Positions 13,740 through 14,759 of a stretch of DNA of 14,759 bases are shown one piece after another. A program made the translations under genes and the position numbers. This DNA is from JANYIP01 sp031394045 (GTDB lineage: Bacteria; Actinomycetota; Actinomycetes; Prado026): NCBI GenBank assembly GCA_031394045.1, contig JANMWN010000207.1, positions 1 to 14,759 of the forward strand, read 5' to 3'. The notes beneath the pieces were generated by a model that was not told the DNA's origin, did not search any database, and was given only the letters and a program-made list of their open reading frames with translations. Positions within the stretch are counted from its first letter, which is position 1; each line of letters begins with the position of its first letter.

Positions 13740-14360
13740 GTGAGCGAGCGAGACGGGGGCGGCCCCGACGACCGCCGCGCGCAGATGCTGCGGGCCGCCA
13801 TCGACGTGATCTCCGAGCGCGGCTTCCCCGAGACCCGGATCGCCGACGTCGGCAAGCGGGTCGGGGCCAGTTCAGCCCTGGTCATCTACTACTTCGGTAC
13901 CAAGGACAAGCTGCTCACCGAGGCGCTGCGCTTCTCGGAGGACCTGTTCTACACCGAGGTCGCCAGCCGGCTGGCTGCCATCACCGGTGCCAAGGACAAG
14001 CTCGAGACGCTCGTACGCTTCAGCTGCAACAACGAGGCCGCGGACGGGCTGCCAGGATCCTGGGTGCTCTGGCTCGACCTGTGGGCGCAGGCCGTACGCC
14101 ATCCCGAGGTCTCCCGCGACCGCGAGGAGCTGGACCAGCGGTGGCGTGACCAGATCGCCGACGTCGTACGCGTCGGCGTACAGGCGGGGGAGTTCGGCAC
14201 GGTCGACCCCGACCGCTTCGCGCTGCTGTTCAGCGCGCTGCTCGACGGCCTGGTCGTCCAGGTGGCCCTCGGCGACCCCACGGTGAGCCCGGCGGTTGCG
14301 ATCGACATCTCGATGGGGCTGGCCGGCCGCGAGCTCGGCTTCCCGTGGCCCGCTCGCTGA
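13740..14360 (+). CDS. TetR family transcriptional regulator (BetI-type C-terminal domain)
   Basis: 206-residue DNA-binding repressor, the usual TetR length. The helix-turn-helix region is residues 12-59, with the recognition part TRIADVGKRVGASSALVIYY followed by FGTKDKLL (52-59). The C-terminal ligand domain has WLDLWAQAVRHPEV (111-124), WRDQIADVVRVGVQAGEF (135-152) and ALLDGLVVQVAL (166-177), the pattern of BetI-type C domains; BetI itself controls choline/betaine genes. The GTG at 13740 is preceded by GAGGG 6 bases upstream and gives a standard short N terminus. An in-frame GTG at 13686, with AAGGA 9 bases before it, would add 18 basic residues and cannot be excluded. The gene is divergent from the PYROXD2-like operon across operator O3, so autoregulation and control of O1 and O2 are inferred. 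Confidence 0.9.
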   Translation: MSERDGGGPDDRRAQMLRAAIDVISERGFPETRIADVGKRVGASSALVIYYFGTKDKLLTEALRFSEDLFYTEVASRLAAITGAKDKLETLVRFSCNNEAADGLPGSWVLWLDLWAQAVRHPEVSRDREELDQRWRDQIADVVRVGVQAGEFGTVDPDRFALLFSALLDGLVVQVALGDPTVSPAVAIDISMGLAGRELGFPWPAR

Positions 14361-14422
14361 CCTCGTTGATCATGCGGTACCTGCCTAGTGGTGCGTCGAC
14401 AGCATTGAGCTGGCAGGTCAGG

Positions 14423-14759
14423 TCAGGGCGGCTCGGACGGTAGCGGTTCTGTTCGCGGGGGTGGGTGCCAGATCGCTTTGCCGTTCTTGAGGGTGATGGT
14501 CCAGCCGTCGTGGTGGAGCAGGTCGTGGTGGGCGTCGCAGACCAGGGCCAGGTTGTCCAGGTCGGTTCGTGGGCTGACCTGCCAGGGGATCAGGTGATGG
14601 GCTTCGCACCAGGTGGCTGGCTTGTCGCAGAACGGCGCGGTGCAACCCCCGTCCCGTAGGGCGAGGGCGATGCGTTGGGCGCGGCTGGCGGTGCGCCGGT
14701 TGCTACCGAGGTCCAGGATCACGCTGGCGCCGCCAAGGACGGCGGGTAGGACCCGGGCG
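14423..14759 (-). CDS. HNH endonuclease of the DUF222/13E12 type (C-terminal part, 5' end outside window)
   Basis: The frame is open from the right edge of the window to TGA at 14425-14423, giving about 111 residues. It reads RVLPAVLGGASVILDLGSNRR, then the HNH domain: CTAPFCDKPATWCEAHHLIPW, DLDNLALVCDAHHDLLHHDGW. The AHH, DN and H...H residues of the HNH metal site and four possible zinc cysteines (CTAPFC, WC, VC) are visible. This is the end of the DUF222-HNH (13E12 repeat) proteins that are abundant in actinobacteria and often present in many copies per genome; their function is mostly unknown. The GTG at 14722 is internal to the domain and not the true start. It converges on the TetR gene with 62 bases between the stops. 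Confidence 0.85.
   Translation of the reverse strand, partial: ARVLPAVLGGASVILDLGSNRRTASRAQRIALALRDGGCTAPFCDKPATWCEAHHLIPWQVSPRTDLDNLALVCDAHHDLLHHDGWTITLKNGKAIWHPPPRTEPLPSEPP

Noticed and set aside
14379..14418. Possible terminator ACCTGCC/GGCAGGT between the TetR and HNH genes
   Set aside because: Only a 7-base stem with a 26-base loop and no T-tract; too weak to call.

Overview
The window is GC-rich, tightly packed DNA with many GTG starts, ATGA/GTGA gene overlaps and frequent 'gtacg' codon pairs. This style, together with an actinobacterial-type ferrochelatase, a 13E12-type HNH protein and high-GC promoters, suggests an actinobacterium, probably of the Nocardioidaceae/Propionibacteriales type; the rank is inference. 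No gap between genes exceeds 300 bases. The longest are 5941-6073 and 13598-13739, and both hold promoters and an operator.

Left part (1-3428), housekeeping and unrelated genes: the end of a membrane protein with a Pro/Ser/Thr-rich extracellular tail; a convergent MFS transporter; then, divergent from it across only 29 bases, ferrochelatase (hemH) translationally coupled to an inositol-monophosphatase-family gene.

Central and right part (3443-14360), what looks like one regulon. Three copies of a palindrome built on CTGAACGTTCAG (3472-3489 degenerate, 5973-5992 and 13653-13672 identical) sit at the start of every transcription unit: a Rieske oxygenase (+); an acyl-CoA dehydrogenase (-) divergent from an FAD amine oxidoreductase plus GcvT-like aminomethyltransferase pair (+); and a three-gene coupled operon (-) of a PYROXD2/CrtI-like oxidoreductase, an NDP-forming acyl-CoA synthetase and an MFS transporter, divergent from a BetI-type TetR regulator (+). 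The simplest reading is that this TetR protein controls itself and all the others.

How the genes could work together (inference): the Rieske protein carries the Glu-for-Asp bridging residue known from carnitine monooxygenase and resembles quaternary-ammonium oxygenases. The FAD and GcvT-like proteins look like the two halves of a dimethylglycine/sarcosine dehydrogenase and would pass methyl groups to tetrahydrofolate. The acyl-CoA synthetase and dehydrogenase would process a carbon skeleton as a CoA thioester. Together they suggest catabolism of an N-methylated compound (betaine-like) of unknown identity. A Rieske reductase is not in the window.

Right edge (14423-14759): the C-terminal part of a DUF222/13E12-type HNH endonuclease, cut by the window.
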